Source of the DNA: Mya arenaria | Taxonomy: Eukaryota > Mollusca > Bivalvia > Myida > Myidae | Assembly (NCBI RefSeq): GCF_026914265.1 | Contig: NC_069130.1 | Span: forward strand, 310,001-374,000 | DNA: 64,000 nt | Direction of reading: 5' to 3' | In this document: in pieces, positions 1 through 13,087 of the stretch | Layout: each line of letters starts with the position of its first letter | Position numbering within the stretch: the first letter of the stretch is position 1 | Notes under the pieces: model-generated | Databases searched by the model: none | What the model was told of the DNA's origin: nothing | The model's input: only the letters and a program-made list of their open reading frames with translations | Program-made: the position numbers and the translations under genes

Positions 1-297
1 CAATATCAATAGCCGCCATCTTGTAACCACGTACAACACGTTTTGCCCGACAATATCAATAGCCGCCATCTTGTAACCACGTACAAAACGTTTTGCCCGA
101 CAATATCAATAGCCGCCATCTTGTAACCACGTACAAAACGTTTTGCCCGACAATATCAATAGCCACCATCTTATAACTACGTACAAAACGTTTTGCCCGA
201 CAATAACAATAGCCATCATTTTATAACCACTTACGCAACGTTTTGCCTGACAATATCAATAGCCACCATTTTATAACCACGTACTAAACGTTTTGCC

Positions 298-2463
298 CGA
301 CAATATCAATAGCCTTCATTTTATAACCACGTACAGAACGTTTTGCCCGACAATATCAATAGCCATCATTTTATAACCACGTACAGAACGTTTTGCCCGA
401 CAATATCAATAGCCATCATTTTATAACCACGTACAGAACGTTTTGCCCGACAATGTCAATAGCCACCATTTTATAACCACGTACAGAACGTTTTGCCCGA
501 CAATATCAATAGCCACCATCTTAGAACCACGTACAAAACGTTTTGCCCGACAATATCAATAGCCACCATCTTATAACCACGTACAAAACGTTTTGCCCGA
601 CAATATCAATAGCCACCATCTTATAACCACGTACAAAACGTTTTGCCCGACAATATCAATAGCCATCATCTTATAATCACGTACCAAAACGTTTTGCCCG
701 ACAATATCAATAGCCACCATTTTATAACCACGTACAAAACGTTTTGCCCGACAACATCAATAGCCACCATCTTATAACCACGTACAAAACATTTTGCCCA
801 ACAATATCAATAGCCACCATCTTATAACCACGTACAAAACGTTTTGCCCGACAATATCAATAGCCACAATCTTATAACCACGTACCAAACGTTTTGCCCG
901 AAAGTATCAATAACCACCATCTTATAATCACGTACCAAAACGTTTTGCCCGACAATATCAATAGCCACCATCTTATAACCACGTACTAAACGTTTTGCCC
1001 GACAATACCAATAGCCACCATCTTATAACCACGTACTAAACGTTTTGCCCGAGAGTATCAATAGCCACCATCTTATAACCACGTACAGAACGTTTTGCCC
1101 GAGAGCATCAATAGCCACCATCTTATAACCACGTACAGAACGTGTTGCCCGACAATGTCAATAGCCACCATTTTATAGCCACGTACAGAACGTTTTACCC
1201 GACAGTATCAATAGCCACCATCTTATAACCACATACAGTCAAACCCCGTTGGCTCGAACTCGCTTTGCTCGAATTCCTCGTTGGCTCGAATCGAATGTTA
1301 AGGACCGATCTATTTACACTGAACGTAAGTTTTCCCGTTTGGCTCGAATTTTCCGGGGCTCGAGGTATTTTCGCCGGTCCCGACAATATCAATAGCCTTC
1401 ATTTTATAACCACGTACAGAACGTTTTGCCCGACAATATCAATAGCCATCATTTTATAACCACGTACAGAACGTTTTGCCCGACAATATCAATAGCCATC
1501 ATTTTATAACCACGTACAGAACGTTTTGCCCGACAATGTCAATAGCCACCATTTTATAACCACGTACAGAACGTTTTGCCCGACAATATCAATAGCCACC
1601 ATATTAGAACCACGTACAAAACGTTTTGCCCGACAATATCAATAGCCACCATCTTATAACCACGTACAAAACGTTTTGCCCGACAATATCAATAGCCACC
1701 ATCTTATAACCACGTACAAAACGTTTTGCCCGACAATATCAATAGCCATCATCTTATAATCACGTACCAAAACGTTTTGCCCGACAATATCAATAGCCAC
1801 CATTTTATAACCACGTACAAAACGTTTTGCCCGACAACATCAATAGCCACCATCTTATAACCACGTACAAAACATTTTGCCCAACAATATCAATAGCCAC
1901 CATCTTATAACCACGTACAAAACGTTTTGCCCGACAATATCAATAGCCACAATCTTATAACCACGTACCAAACGTTTTGCCCGAGAGTATCAATAACCAC
2001 CATCTTATAATCACGTACCAAAACGTTTTGCCCGACAATATCAATAGCCACCATCTTATAACCACGTACTAAACGTTTTGCCCGACAATACCAATAGCCA
2101 CCATCTTATAACCACGTACTAAACGTTTTGCCCGAGAGTATCAATAGCCACCATCTTATAACCACGTACAGAACGTTTTGCCCGAGAGCATCAATAGCCA
2201 CCATCTTATAACCACGTACAGAACGTTTTGCCCGACAATGTCAATAGCCACCATTTTATAGCCACGTACAGAACGTTTTACCCGACAGTATCAATAGCCA
2301 CCATCTTATAACCACATACAGTCAAACCCCGTTGGCTCGAACTCGCTTTGCTCGAATTCCTCGTTGGCTCGAATCGAATGTTAAGGACCGATCTCTTTAC
2401 ACTGAACGTAAGTTTTCCCGTTTGGCTCGAATTTTCCGGGGCTCGAGGTATTTTCGCCGGTCC
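298..2463. repeat. 1,083-bp higher-order duplication inside the satellite
   Basis: The block at about 298-1380 is repeated at 1381-2463, an offset of 1,083 bp. Both copies keep the same order of variant 50-bp units and the same inserted gctcgaa-type element. I see only a handful of substitutions between them (for example ctatttac versus ctctttac), so the duplication is much younger than the divergence among the 50-bp units. The first copy stops abruptly inside the inserted element at about 1,380; the second continues to that element's right end. Confidence 0.93.
1236..1380. mobile_element. gctcgaa-type pogo-like MITE, right end missing
   Basis: Starts with cagtcaaaccccgttggctc after a TA dinucleotide and runs to cgccggtccc, where satellite resumes. 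It matches the copies at 2319, 13348, 18006, 20178, 23273 and 23583 but lacks their right terminal inverted repeat. The loss coincides with the higher-order duplication junction. Confidence 0.75.
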
Positions 2464-2484
2464 CAAGAAGTTCGAGTCATCGGG
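2319..2484. mobile_element. gctcgaa-type pogo-like MITE, second satellite copy
   Basis: The same element as at 1236, in the second higher-order block. This copy continues into a right-end-like gttcgagtcatcggg, so it is the fuller of the two. The TA flank and the CAGTC start suggest a non-autonomous relative of pogo/Tigger transposons (inference from end sequence only). Confidence 0.75.
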
Positions 2485-2520
2485 CTTTTACATAACGTTT
2501 TGCCCGACAGTATCAATAGC

Positions 2521-4059
2521 AAAGTAAAAGCTTCCAGTACGGCTTAAAATTTAGCGTCAACCCGATTTCTGTAATATATACTTTTGAAACGCAGAATCAT
2601 ATAAACGAAGTGTTTTGGGATATACATCATAAAGATTTTAGTGTTTTCTCTTCATCTGTTAATGATCTACAATATTTCCACTTTCATCTTTATTTTTTAA
2701 AAGTAGTTTCACATTAAAAACCACACCAGAATCCAGTGTTAACATAACCATAAAATGCATTAAACATCATTATTAATCGACATGCTTTGTTTTATCTATC
2801 GGAAACAGATATCATTTCGGAAGGAAATACTTGCATAATCATTTCAGTCATATACGAAATTGTTAGAATGCCACGGTGTTAGACGGATATTATTGTAAAT
2901 TTGCTTTAAATGTGCTTGTAATAAACTCGTCACTTATGACCGTTGTTAGGATGTACAGTGAACCATTTATCTGCAGTTTTCACCACTTTTAACGCTCTTT
3001 GTTGCATTTGTGTGAGCAGATTTCTTAACAATGGACAGAATAAGTGTTAGTTATAAAAGGAGTACATCAAATGCTTGTTTATGAAGGCGAAAGGATATGT
3101 TTAGATGTTTAAATGCAGCTAAATATAAGTGGGTATGTTAAAAAAAAACTGTACGTATTCGTTGAATATATTTAACATTTAATAATCACGTTTTTATTCC
3201 AGAGTGAATAATTACAAGTAACAAAAACACCGGAATAACACATCACGTGTAGAATATTATAATGGTTAAAGTCATTTTTGAACCAATCAGAATGCAGTAT
3301 TTTATTACAATACATTCTTCTATTCCATATTGATCGACACTTTACTTGCCAGGGTTATCATGTTAAAATTAGTGTCTTTATAGAAAGTAATTTGTATACA
3401 ATTATATTAAACTCAGTTTAGTAAGTAAGTACGGGGTGCAAGAAGTTCCAAAGTTTCCGGACTGGTTATACTCGTAACTTAGTAACTTACTTAAGACAGT
3501 CAGTCAGTCTGTCAGTCAGTAGGTCAGTCAGTCACTAAGTCAAGTCAGTCAGTCAGTCAGTTAATTATCATTCATGTTATTGTGACATTTGCAATTCAAA
3601 AAAAAATCATAATAGCATCATATTTACAACAGTTGTACCATATCCTATTGGTCGTTAAGTTGCCAAAGATGAGGTTACTTCGTGCACACAATGTATACAT
3701 AAAACGTCGCATAAAAGAATAAAATTTAAAACATTATTTGTAAAAATTATTTCAATGTTGGACAAATTTGAATTACGAATGCATACTACTTCGTCTTCTC
3801 AAATACGCACTCACAGTCAACTTGCATCTAAGTCCTTAAGGATCCTTAAGTATGCACTGGCATAACGGAAGTCCAGCTTACTTAAACAATGAACTTGTAC
3901 GCATTTTCTACTTTTAGTTTTATCAGAATCAGATACGGTTCGTCTGAATTGCCTTTGTCTTATTGTCTTATTGTAAGTGCCATAGAAACCAACATTTTTC
4001 GACGAAAAACTCCAACGGTAGAATAACGTCGATTTAATTAAAAAAGAACGATAGTAAAG
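2521..4059. other. Gene-free stretch upstream of the membrane-protein gene
   Basis: AT-rich DNA with no supported exon. A tetranucleotide run of agtc/cagt type lies at about 3494-3561. Promoter elements of the gene that may start at 4060 would be expected here, but I cannot point to a defined one. Confidence 0.6.
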
Positions 4060-7000
4060 ATGTCATTTTACAACCAAATCAAACCCAGCGGCCGAAAACC
4101 GTGGTTAAGTGTTTTTATAAGTGGTTTTATATTAGTAGCAAGCAATATGTGTTTGTACTTACAATTTCGTGAAACATTATTGATATCAAAACATTTTGCA
4201 TATTACTATGGATTTCGATGTTTTTTATATAAACTATGTTTCGCTGACCTATAGGATTACAACTAGCTACTCTGCAATAATTATACCCCCCAAAACAAAG
4301 TTTGGGGGGGGGTATACTGGAATCGGGTTGTCCGTCTGTCTGTCCGTCTGTCCGTCCGTTTTTTTTTTGTCCGGGATTCATCTTTGTCGTTATTGAACAA
4401 ATCTTTTTCAAACTTTCAGATATTAATGGCCATGATGTAAACTTGCGCCTCTGTGAAATTGGTACGGGTCACATGACCCTGACCAGAGTTATCTCCCCTT
4501 GATGTGTTAAAGTAGGCAAAATAAGCCCTGTCCGGGATTCATCTTTGTTATTATTCAACAAATCTTTATCAAACTTTCAGAAATTAATGGCCATGTTGTA
4601 AACTTTCGCCTCTGTGAATTTGGTACAGGTCACATGACCCTGACTGGAGTTATCTCCCCTTGATGTGTTAAAGTAGGCAAAATAAGCCCTGTCCGGGATT
4701 CATCTTTGTTATTATTCAACAAATCTTTATCAAACTTTCAGAAATTAATGGCCATGTTGTAAACTTTCGCCTCTGTGAATTTGGTACAGGTCACATGACC
4801 CTGACTGGAGTTATCTCCCCTTGTAGGCAAAATTAGCTTTGTCCGGCCTAACTCCAGGGCAAACAACCTAGACATGGAGGGGTGGGGGTATTCGTTAGCC
4901 TATGGCTTACAGTTCTAGTTATTTCTTCTTTTAGAAATAGTTATAGTAATATTTACACTTATTTATTGTAGAAAAAATAGACGTCCAACCGATCGATGCT
5001 ACTGATGTTAACAGCATGACACAAGAAAATGCCAACACTACGCAAGACTTAAGTATCGTTGCACAAGACATTTCCAATACCACACAAGCAATAACCAACA
5101 CAGCCCAAGACTCAGGCATATTTGCACAAAACATTACCAATACCACACAAGCAATAGCCAATAAAACCCAAGATTTAAGCATCATTGCACAAGACATTTC
5201 CAATACAACACAAGCAATAACCAAGACAACTAAAGACTCAGGCAATTTCGCACAAGATATTTCTAATACCACACAAGCAATAACCAACACAACCAAAGAC
5301 TCAGGCAAAATCGCACAAGATATTTCTAATACCACACAAGCAATAACCAACACAACCAAAGACTTAGGCAATATCGCACAAGATATTTCTAATACCACAC
5401 AAGCAATAACCAACACAACCAAAGACTCAGGCATATTTGCACAAGGCATTTTCAATACCACACAAGCAATAACCAACACAGCCAAAGACTCAGGCATATT
5501 TGCACAAGACATTTCCAATACTACACAAGCAATAACAAAGACAATCAAAGACTCAGGCAATATCGCACAAGATATTTCTAATACCACACAAGCAAAAACC
5601 AACACAAACAAAGACTCAGGCAATATCGCGCAAGACATTTCCAATACCACACGTGCAATTACCAACACAACCAAAGATTTAAGCATCATCACACAAGACG
5701 TTTCCAATACTACACAAGCAATAACAAAGACAACCGAAGACTCAGGCAATATCGCACAAGATATTTCTAATACCACACAAGCAATAACCAACACAACCAA
5801 AGACTCAGGCAAAATCGCACAAGACATTTCCAAAACCACACAAGCAATTACCAACATAACCCAAGACTCGGGCATTATTGCACAAGACGTTTCCAATACG
5901 AAACAAGCAATAACCAATGCAACCCAAGTCTTAAGCATCATCGCACAAGACGTTTCCAATACAACACAAGCAATAACCAACACAGTCCAAATCTTAAACA
6001 TTATTGCACAAGACATTTCCAATACCACACAAGCAATAACCAATACAACCAAAGACTCAGGCAATATCGCTCAAGACGTTTCCAGCACCACACAAGCAAT
6101 AACCAACACAGCCCAAGACTTAAGCATCATTGCACAAAACATATCCAGTACCACGCAAGACTTAAGGGTCATTACAATCGAAATGGCCAATACCACACAA
6201 ACAATAACCAACACCACATCAAATATTTCAAGTTCATCTTCATCCATAGTTGTTAATGATACAACCGTGTCACTCTCTACGACCCTACCAACATTCATCA
6301 CTCCAAATCACACCGACTCGATGGTAGCTACGAACAGTACAATACAAACTAATAAAACTTTGCCAACAACGTTAACGCCAGCGGAGGATGTACCTACGAC
6401 TACCGATACCAACAACAAAACTACGCCAGGTAAATACAAGCTTCTTTTATTGTTCAAAACACTCGTTCTTATTGAATGTCTTTCTTGTTTTACTTTCTTT
6501 TATAGAATGCAGTTGTGCCCGGCAAAACCATAAACGCCTTTAAGGGTGCCGTACTGTTCGGTAAAACCATGGGGTTGTTTTTATAGAATGCCGTAGTGGA
6601 CGACAATACCATTAGTTGTCTTATATAATGCCGTAGTGGCCGGCGAATGCACTATTTGTTTGATACAAAATAGTAATCAGTGACACAATACTGGTACTAG
6701 TAAGAAAATGTGTATTGTATAACAAGCAATGCCATGTTTCCATTTTAGCTAGGCTGACAAAACACACAACTGCATGTGTTCCAATTTAAGCTACGCTGAC
6801 AGAACAATCAATGACATGTGTTCCCTTTTTAGCTTCGCAAACACAACAGGCAACAACAACGTTAGGGCTCCCGACAACAAAAGCAACATCCACTGGAAAA
6901 TTCGTGACAAACTCAAAGTCAAGTACTGAAGCGAATTCAAGATCGGGAGGTACGTCAGGTCTTGTTACGGTATTCCAACATGATATGGATTAAACCCTTT

Positions 7001-10000
7001 TATTGTTTAACTGCAAACAAAACATATTTAAGGATTGATCGCATTTTGTCTTGCGAATATGCTGTAAGAACGCAGTAGGGCACGAGAGCAAACAACATAA
7101 AGCGCGCTAACTAGTGCTGTTAATCATTTGCTAGCTTGCCCTACTGAGGTCATACATCATAAACGCAAGAAATAAATACGATCGATACTTATAGTTACGT
7201 TAGTGGATAATTTTTCATCATTATTTTCTTCTGCAATTGAGAATTTATTTTTTAAAGAAATAAAACCGACAACATACGTCTGTGTAAAAAAATAGTTTAT
7301 TCTTGTAACGTCGCATATCATTGGTTAAAGGGCGTCGCACTAATCCAATTGGATCGCAATATTGAAATAAATAATGACCTTATACAGAATACAAAGCTTT
7401 GTTTGTGATGCTAGTATTTTGATACCAGCATTTACATCAAGTAACGAATATATGCTTGTTTAAAAGTATGCATCGATATAGGCAGTTTTCCTGTAAGTAT
7501 TATTCTCTATTTCTTACGTCAGACTCGGCATTGGGGCGGTTGGGACTGCCGTTATTGGCAGCATCTTTGATTATCATAGTCATCTTGGTGGTGATCATTA
7601 TCGTGATCGCTCGGCGTCGTCGGCAGGACGGACATGCAAACGGGGAGGACCAGAGTACTCCAAAACTTAAAATGCTTGAAGTAAGTAGTTAAGAACAGAC
7701 TTTGAAATGTTTAGAGTATTCCCAAACATATATTTGATCAAAAATGTTATAGAATTATCGCTGTCCATTCTTGTATCCGTTCGTTACAAAATGGTTTGAC
7801 CTAGGACCATCAAACTTCAGTGGTAGTTTGCTCTTGACCGTAAGATAACACCTATTGTTTTGGGAAACAGTCCCGGTCATGGTCTTAAGAAAACTGTCTC
7901 CGCACAATAACTCAAGAACGGTTTGATCTACGACCATGGAGCTGCAGTGGTAGGTTTTCAGTAACCATCAGGTGACTTCAGTTGATTTCTAAATCATTAT
8001 ATCAAAGTGAAGGTCTTGGTAAACAGTCGTGTGAATCTTTGCCGCCACAACGCCTCGAGAACGGTTTGAACTACGACCATGGACCTTCAATGACAGGCTA
8101 CCATTGACCAACCGATGACACAAATTTATTTTAAAGCCAGTAAGTCAAACGTTAATAATCAATGCATTTGAATTATCTGACAAAGCGGCACTGAGAGGGA
8201 ATAATGTTGACAAATATATCTGGTATTACATACGCAGAATAAATTCCCTGTATATTTCTGCTGTCTGCACAATGTTACCCAGCGCCTAACCCCAAATCGA
8301 AATAAGCAAAGACTTTTAATATTTTACATCATTATTTTAATTATATACTTAATATCCAAATAAACAAACTGAAATGGGCAGTACATATATTTGTGTCTCA
8401 AAATGTTTTCGGTGTGAATATGTATCTTTAAATGCGCCATTCTCTTGGAACACTCAATTTATATAGGAAATTCAAATGTCAACCGGCATCTCGGCTGAGA
8501 CGATAGATGATTCAGCTTCTGGGTTTGTTTGTGCAATGTTACAATTATGTTATTATTTACGGTCATTTATAGATAACATGTGATGACTAGATTTAATGCA
8601 TCCAGAGAGTGACAGCTATTAATAATACACCTCCAATGTTCTAAAAATATATGTCAACTCATCACACCAATAGTTCCATGTGTTGTTTACCTTGAATTGA
8701 AAGATGTAGAGCAGTTACTTTGCACAACTGCAACAGAAAACCTGCCCCTTACATATTAACATGCTGATTAGAAATTTCTACCGTCTGATTTGAATAACAG
8801 CAAAATGTTATCATTCGTGTACTTCCCTAAAATCTGCATTGAAATATGACCAATCACAGCCGTGACATTTTCTAATTTTCTAAATGTGCGCGCTTGTTGA
8901 GCTAAAAATACTTAAGTTTTCAGCATGTTGAGTTTTCGGTATTTTTTCGCCATATGACGTTTTGTAATTGAACTGAACACTTTAAACTGAAAAGTGTCCC
9001 TCATTCAATTATGTCTGAATCGCATATAGTTAAAAGATATGAAATTTGTATATAAAATACATGTACTTGTTCAGGCGCCCTGACATCGTGCAATATTACT
9101 CCACTTAAGAAATCGTGCATATATGTTCGTACTAGTTCTTTATGCTATCAACATTCCATAAACCAGAATGCATTCAATAAAGTATTCCTTTACCACCAAT
9201 TTTACAGACAAAGTGTGGAGAGAATGAGCGAATAGGTGTTCATTTTCTAAAAATAAAACTATCGCACCGATAGGAAATAAATAGAAGTAAATTCAGATAC
9301 GCTTACAGAACAATTAACAACTCTAATCACTCTCTAAGTATCACTAAATATAGTTTTATTTCAAAGATAAAGGACACAGATAACATGCGAAAGACGCCTT
9401 TGAACGAGGATTTGCAAACGTACTCCCTTGACTACGATCGCCACGTGCAAGAAAGGATTGAAGAGCACAAGCGTCAAACCAAACCACCAGTGTAAGTTGA
9501 AAAGGTTGGTTAATGCTAGCAGCGGTTAGGTTTTTCAACTGTATCGCTACACGTTGAGATGACAAGAAAGTCTTACCGTTTGCTTCCAACAGCATGGCCT
9601 GAACCAATATAAAGATATAATTGTTAACGAATGTTGCATTATGTATGATTAAGTTTGGTAGCTCCATCATTGTCGACAGTGTATGCAATATCTAATCATA
9701 CGTTCAATTGTTGTTCTTTATTGCAGCGCCTCGAAGCCGGCAGTGGGCGGGACAACGACATTTAAGATCACAAAGAAAGCGAGTTTGAGAAGCAACTCTT
9801 CTGTGTCTTCTTCGACTTCCAGCAGTCCTCCTATGTCGCCCCTCTCGCCGGATGCTCGACAGGTCCTACCGCTCCTGTCCCCTAAGGCCGCGTTAACAGA
9901 GGAAGACGAACCGGTGATCTTTAACTTTGGTAGGTATTATAACATTGATAATATTGTGTTATATCTTATGGTGTAAAACCTCTTTTGTGTTTCTTATATG

Positions 10001-11218
10001 ATGTTGTTGATTTTTTGCTGTGACCCCTGTGTAATTTAGTGCAAGCATAGAAGTCTTGTCGCTATAGTTTGTGTTATATTCATTTAATGTTTTCCGCAAA
10101 TCAAGATCAGATATTGATGTTATGGAAACCAAAGGGACAGGTCCAGTAGCCAAATATTTAACAAATACCAGGTTAATGCATAACAAATATTCAACGAGAG
10201 ACACTGAGGTCCAAAGGAGAAAATATGCTCATGATATTTATTTTCAGAGGATATGTATATGTCGGTCAAATGGAATTATCCATATATTTATGAAAAATAG
10301 GTAATGGGTTTAATTTGCGTTTACGTTTGTTTACTTTCTGTACTATTTTAAGGCAGTCAGCTACTTTTATCTCAGAAACATAGGCTTTTAACGTATATCA
10401 ATCGATTCATCGGTTAACATGATTAATCAAATGGCTAGTTCATAAGAAGTTAATAAACACCCGCTCAATTATATTTGAGATTGTCTGTAAGTACATGCAC
10501 ATGCCCTTTGGGTTGAGTAATGCTCAAACTGCATACCAATGACTAAAGACAAAAACAATGTGCCAATTCATCTCCACAATACATTTAACGTACTGTCCTT
10601 AATAAAGATAATAGAAAACTATATATTGTAAAATAACAAGCGAATTTTTTTTAAAACTATTAAATTTACACAGGGCAGCAAACTATTTTACGGCAAACTC
10701 TCACTGCTTCATTACTCAGCTCAGTTAGCTTTACAGTTTGTTTTCGAAACAGAATGTCAAGTTTTGGTTATAGAACATGTCATGCTATTGTAGCTGTACA
10801 TGCCACCCTCGGAGTTATCATTTTAATATATAAAAAAGATAATTATAATACAAGGAAAACTACATAGACACCCATTAGCCAAAACTTTAACAAAGACCCC
10901 GTATAAAGGCACAAGACAAAGGTCTAACGGACATGTGGCGGATCCGTGGTCTAGTGGTCACACACTTGACTATCAATCCAGGGGTCGCAGGTTCGATTCC
11001 CCGTCGCATCACTTAAAATACTAATCGTCTTCCGGGAGGGACGTTAAATTGGGGTCCCGTGTGATAGTGCTATACACTGGTGCACGTTAAAGAACCGGGG
11101 TAGCTCTAACCAGGGTTACATTCTGTCTGTGCACTATGCTCCAAAAACCTAAAATGACTAACACTCTTAACGGAGCACTCGCCGAATGGACAAGGCCCGA
11201 GTGCGAGTATAAATAAGC

Positions 11219-11279
<61 letters not shown>

Positions 11280-12001
11280 ACGGACATTGAACGAGTGACA
11301 CACCCAAATACAAATAAAACAGGCAGACCACACAGGCATCAAGATATATTTGGCAATAAATGTTTGGTAAATGGCCTTTGAACGTTTACCGAAGCTAATC
11401 GGTTGAAATTAGGAAATTACTCACCTTTGAATACTTAACAAAAGAAACGAAATCTGAGAAATGTATAAACAGAACAACCAAATGCTTTGTCAACAAAAAG
11501 TGTGTCGATGAATTGTGAAAATAATTGTGGAATATTTTGATTTATAATGATTACAGTGTTTTGAGACATTGTTGACAGACATTCATTATCTAAATACATC
11601 CCGAAAGCAAAATCAATACGCAAACATATGTAACGAATTCTGTGTAATATCCTTCTGTTTCCATGTCACTGTGTAATGCTATTTCATTGTTTAAATGTTT
11701 CTGTGTAATGACATTCCGTTGTTTATTTGTAGCTGTGTAATCACATTCCGTTTTTTCCATGTTACTGTGTAATTAAATGTTTTGGTAAACATTTTGAAGG
11801 GAAATACATACAGATTGCTTTTCAGTGTAGATAAAACACAATGTTTTAAAGTTTAACTTAAGACCTTATTAAAATAATGTTGTTGTTGTTGTTTCAGCAA
11901 AACGTCCAAGTGACTGTTTGATCAACAGGCGAGCAAGCAATTTGGATTCGGTGGATAAGGGACAATACTCCGGAGTAAACAAATATCTCGGTGACTCGTA
12001 G
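4060..12001 (+). CDS. Single-pass membrane protein with 21-residue Asn/Thr-rich heptad repeats (7-exon model)
   Basis: No family recognised. Exons by splice consensus and matching phase: 4060-4168 (least certain), 4972-6429, 6833-6949, 7523-7680, 9367-9491, 9727-9929 and 11898-12001 (TAG), about 757 aa. Exon 1 would give a signal-like N-terminus (SVFISGFILVAS), but its donor gtgaaa is weak. Exon 2 holds about nineteen 21-aa repeats (consensus start ISNTTQAITNTTKD), each three heptads with Ile at the first position and repeated N-x-T sequons: probably an extended, heavily glycosylated, possibly coiled ectodomain. Exon 3 is Thr/Ser-rich stalk. Exon 4 has the membrane span (LLAASLIIIVILVVIIIVIA) followed by RRRR, a stop-transfer signal. 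Exons 5-7 give a cytoplasmic tail of about 165 residues, rich in Ser/Pro, ending in KYLGDS. Exons 2-7 join without frame conflict, which strongly supports the model. The last intron carries a SINE. Confidence 0.72.
4261..4920. repeat. Dispersed repeat with three 161-bp tandem units
   Basis: Within intron 1 of the membrane-protein gene. After a cccccc/gggggg inverted pair (about 4285-4315) and a gtccgtctgtc stretch, a 161-bp unit starts at 4369, 4530 and 4691 (each gtccgggattcatctttgt). Each carries ggtcacatgaccctgac. The segment is bracketed by aactag (4261) and ctagtt (4915), so it may be one inverted-ended element. Similar modules are common in bivalve genomes (from memory). Confidence 0.8.
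5019..6216 (+). repeat. 63-bp in-frame coding repeat of the ectodomain
   Basis: About nineteen copies of a 63-bp unit make up most of exon 2. Because 63 is divisible by 3, the repeat stays in frame and each copy encodes 21 residues. Copies vary mainly at positions 14-18 of the unit (KDSGNIAQD, QDLSIIAQD, KDSGIFAQD types). The last third (about 6217-6429) is non-repetitive Thr/Ser-rich stalk. Confidence 0.9.
7755..8115. repeat. Diverged tandem repeat, about 145-bp period
   Basis: Three imperfect units in intron 4, recognised by tggtttgacctaggaccatc, cggtttgatctacgaccatg and cggtttgaactacgaccatg, each followed by a cagtggtagg-like run. The rest of this intron (8116-9366) is AT-rich with nothing else I can name. 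Confidence 0.65.
10935..11276 (+). mobile_element. tRNA-derived SINE with exact 11-bp target duplication
   Basis: The head has an A box (gtggtctagtgg, from 10945) and a B box (ggttcgattcc, 10990-11000). A body follows with cttccgggagggacgttaaa and gtgcacgttaaagaacc, a module known from molluscan and other metazoan SINEs. The tail is (ca)n, about 11219-11276. The 11 bases ctaacggacat occur just before (10924-10934) and just after (11277-11287), an exact target-site duplication that fixes both ends and implies a fairly recent insertion. It lies in the last intron of the membrane-protein gene. Confidence 0.93.
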
Positions 12002-12610
12002 TTACCGTTCTTGACGGACACAGCGCAAAGTGTGTTGACCCATGTGTAATTTAATGCGAATATGGCCCGTCCTAATTGAGATTGGTGACAATTATTGGGC
12101 CCATACCGCCTACTTTGAGCTACCCCAATGAGTACATGTGTAATGGAACATGGCTTGCGTTTTCATTGATAGGTGAACTTGATGAATTGTTTTGATTTTT
12201 GATGTGAATTTTGTGTGCTCATGTGTATGTGCTGTTCTCGAACGGAACAGAAACCATTCTATTTTATTATAAAACAGTGTTTAATCGGTCAAGCGGTTCT
12301 AACGAGGTGAAGTCATTTCAAATGGCGCTAGAACAAGGCCTTGTACGACATGTCTGCAGTTATAATTATGGCTGTTCAGCAGAACTTGTATATGCTCAAA
12401 GTACAACTGATTGTATACCTATGTGGTATCGAATGTCGTCCCCAGCTCATTCGTGAAGATATGCTCATTAACTCTTTAAATACTTGGCTTAACTAATAAC
12501 TCGCTTACAGCATGTACCTCGATTTATGTGGTTTAATTAACCAAAGATTTGTATACGCATCATAGATTGATATAAATATAATGAATTAACTGCGAATCTA
12601 TCATGGGACC

Positions 12611-13087
12611 TTAAAGCTGCACTCTCACAGATTGAACGGTTTGACGACGTGCCAATTATTGCGAAAATCCATGGAAACCAGTTATATACGAATGCTGACA
12701 AAAATTAGATCGCATATTTTTATAATTAAGTTAAAAAATGATGTGTTATGCATTTTTCTCAGCAGTCTTAAAGCTGCACTCTCACAGATTTACCGTTGCT
12801 TAAACATTTTATTTTTTTTTGTCATTGAAACATTAAATTTGAAATGGAAATATGAAAATCTGCGATCTGATCTTTTGTCAGCAGTCTTTCATCACGTGTA
12901 AGCAGATATTTACGCAAACATTTGCTAATTCCAAGACAAAAATAAAAAAAAGTTGGAAAAACGAAAAATCAGTGAGAGGGCAGCTGTAAAACATTGGTTT
13001 GCAGAAATTTATGCAAAAATTTGCTCTTTCCAAGACAAATAATGAAAAAGTTGTAAAAATGGTATATCTGTGAGAGTGCAGCTTTAA
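12611..13087. mobile_element. TTAA-flanked MITE, composite
   Basis: Two left ends (ttaaagctgcactctcacag at 12611 and 12768) and one right end (ctgtgagagtgcagctttaa ending at 13087). The arrangement suggests one element inserted into, or recombined with, another copy of the same family. The terminal inverted repeats flanked by TTAA fit a piggyBac- or Kolobok-type non-autonomous element (inference). Other copies: 19642, 28723, 31676, 39601 and 51688. Confidence 0.8.

Larger units (their letters stand above)
1..2520. repeat. 50-bp satellite array
   Basis: Head-to-tail copies of a 50-bp unit (starts caatatcaatagcc, ends acgttttgcccga) run from the first base to about 2,520, so the array continues off the left edge. 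Units differ by scattered substitutions and an occasional extra base (for example accaaaac for acaaaac). Two insertions of a gctcgaa-type inverted-repeat element interrupt it near 1,236 and 2,319. No protein is supported; short open frames here are repeat artefacts. Confidence 0.97.

Noticed and set aside
4931-6064. 377-codon minus-strand hydrophobic repeat protein
   Set aside because: Antisense shadow of the in-frame 63-bp repeat; the plus-strand exon has splice and phase support.
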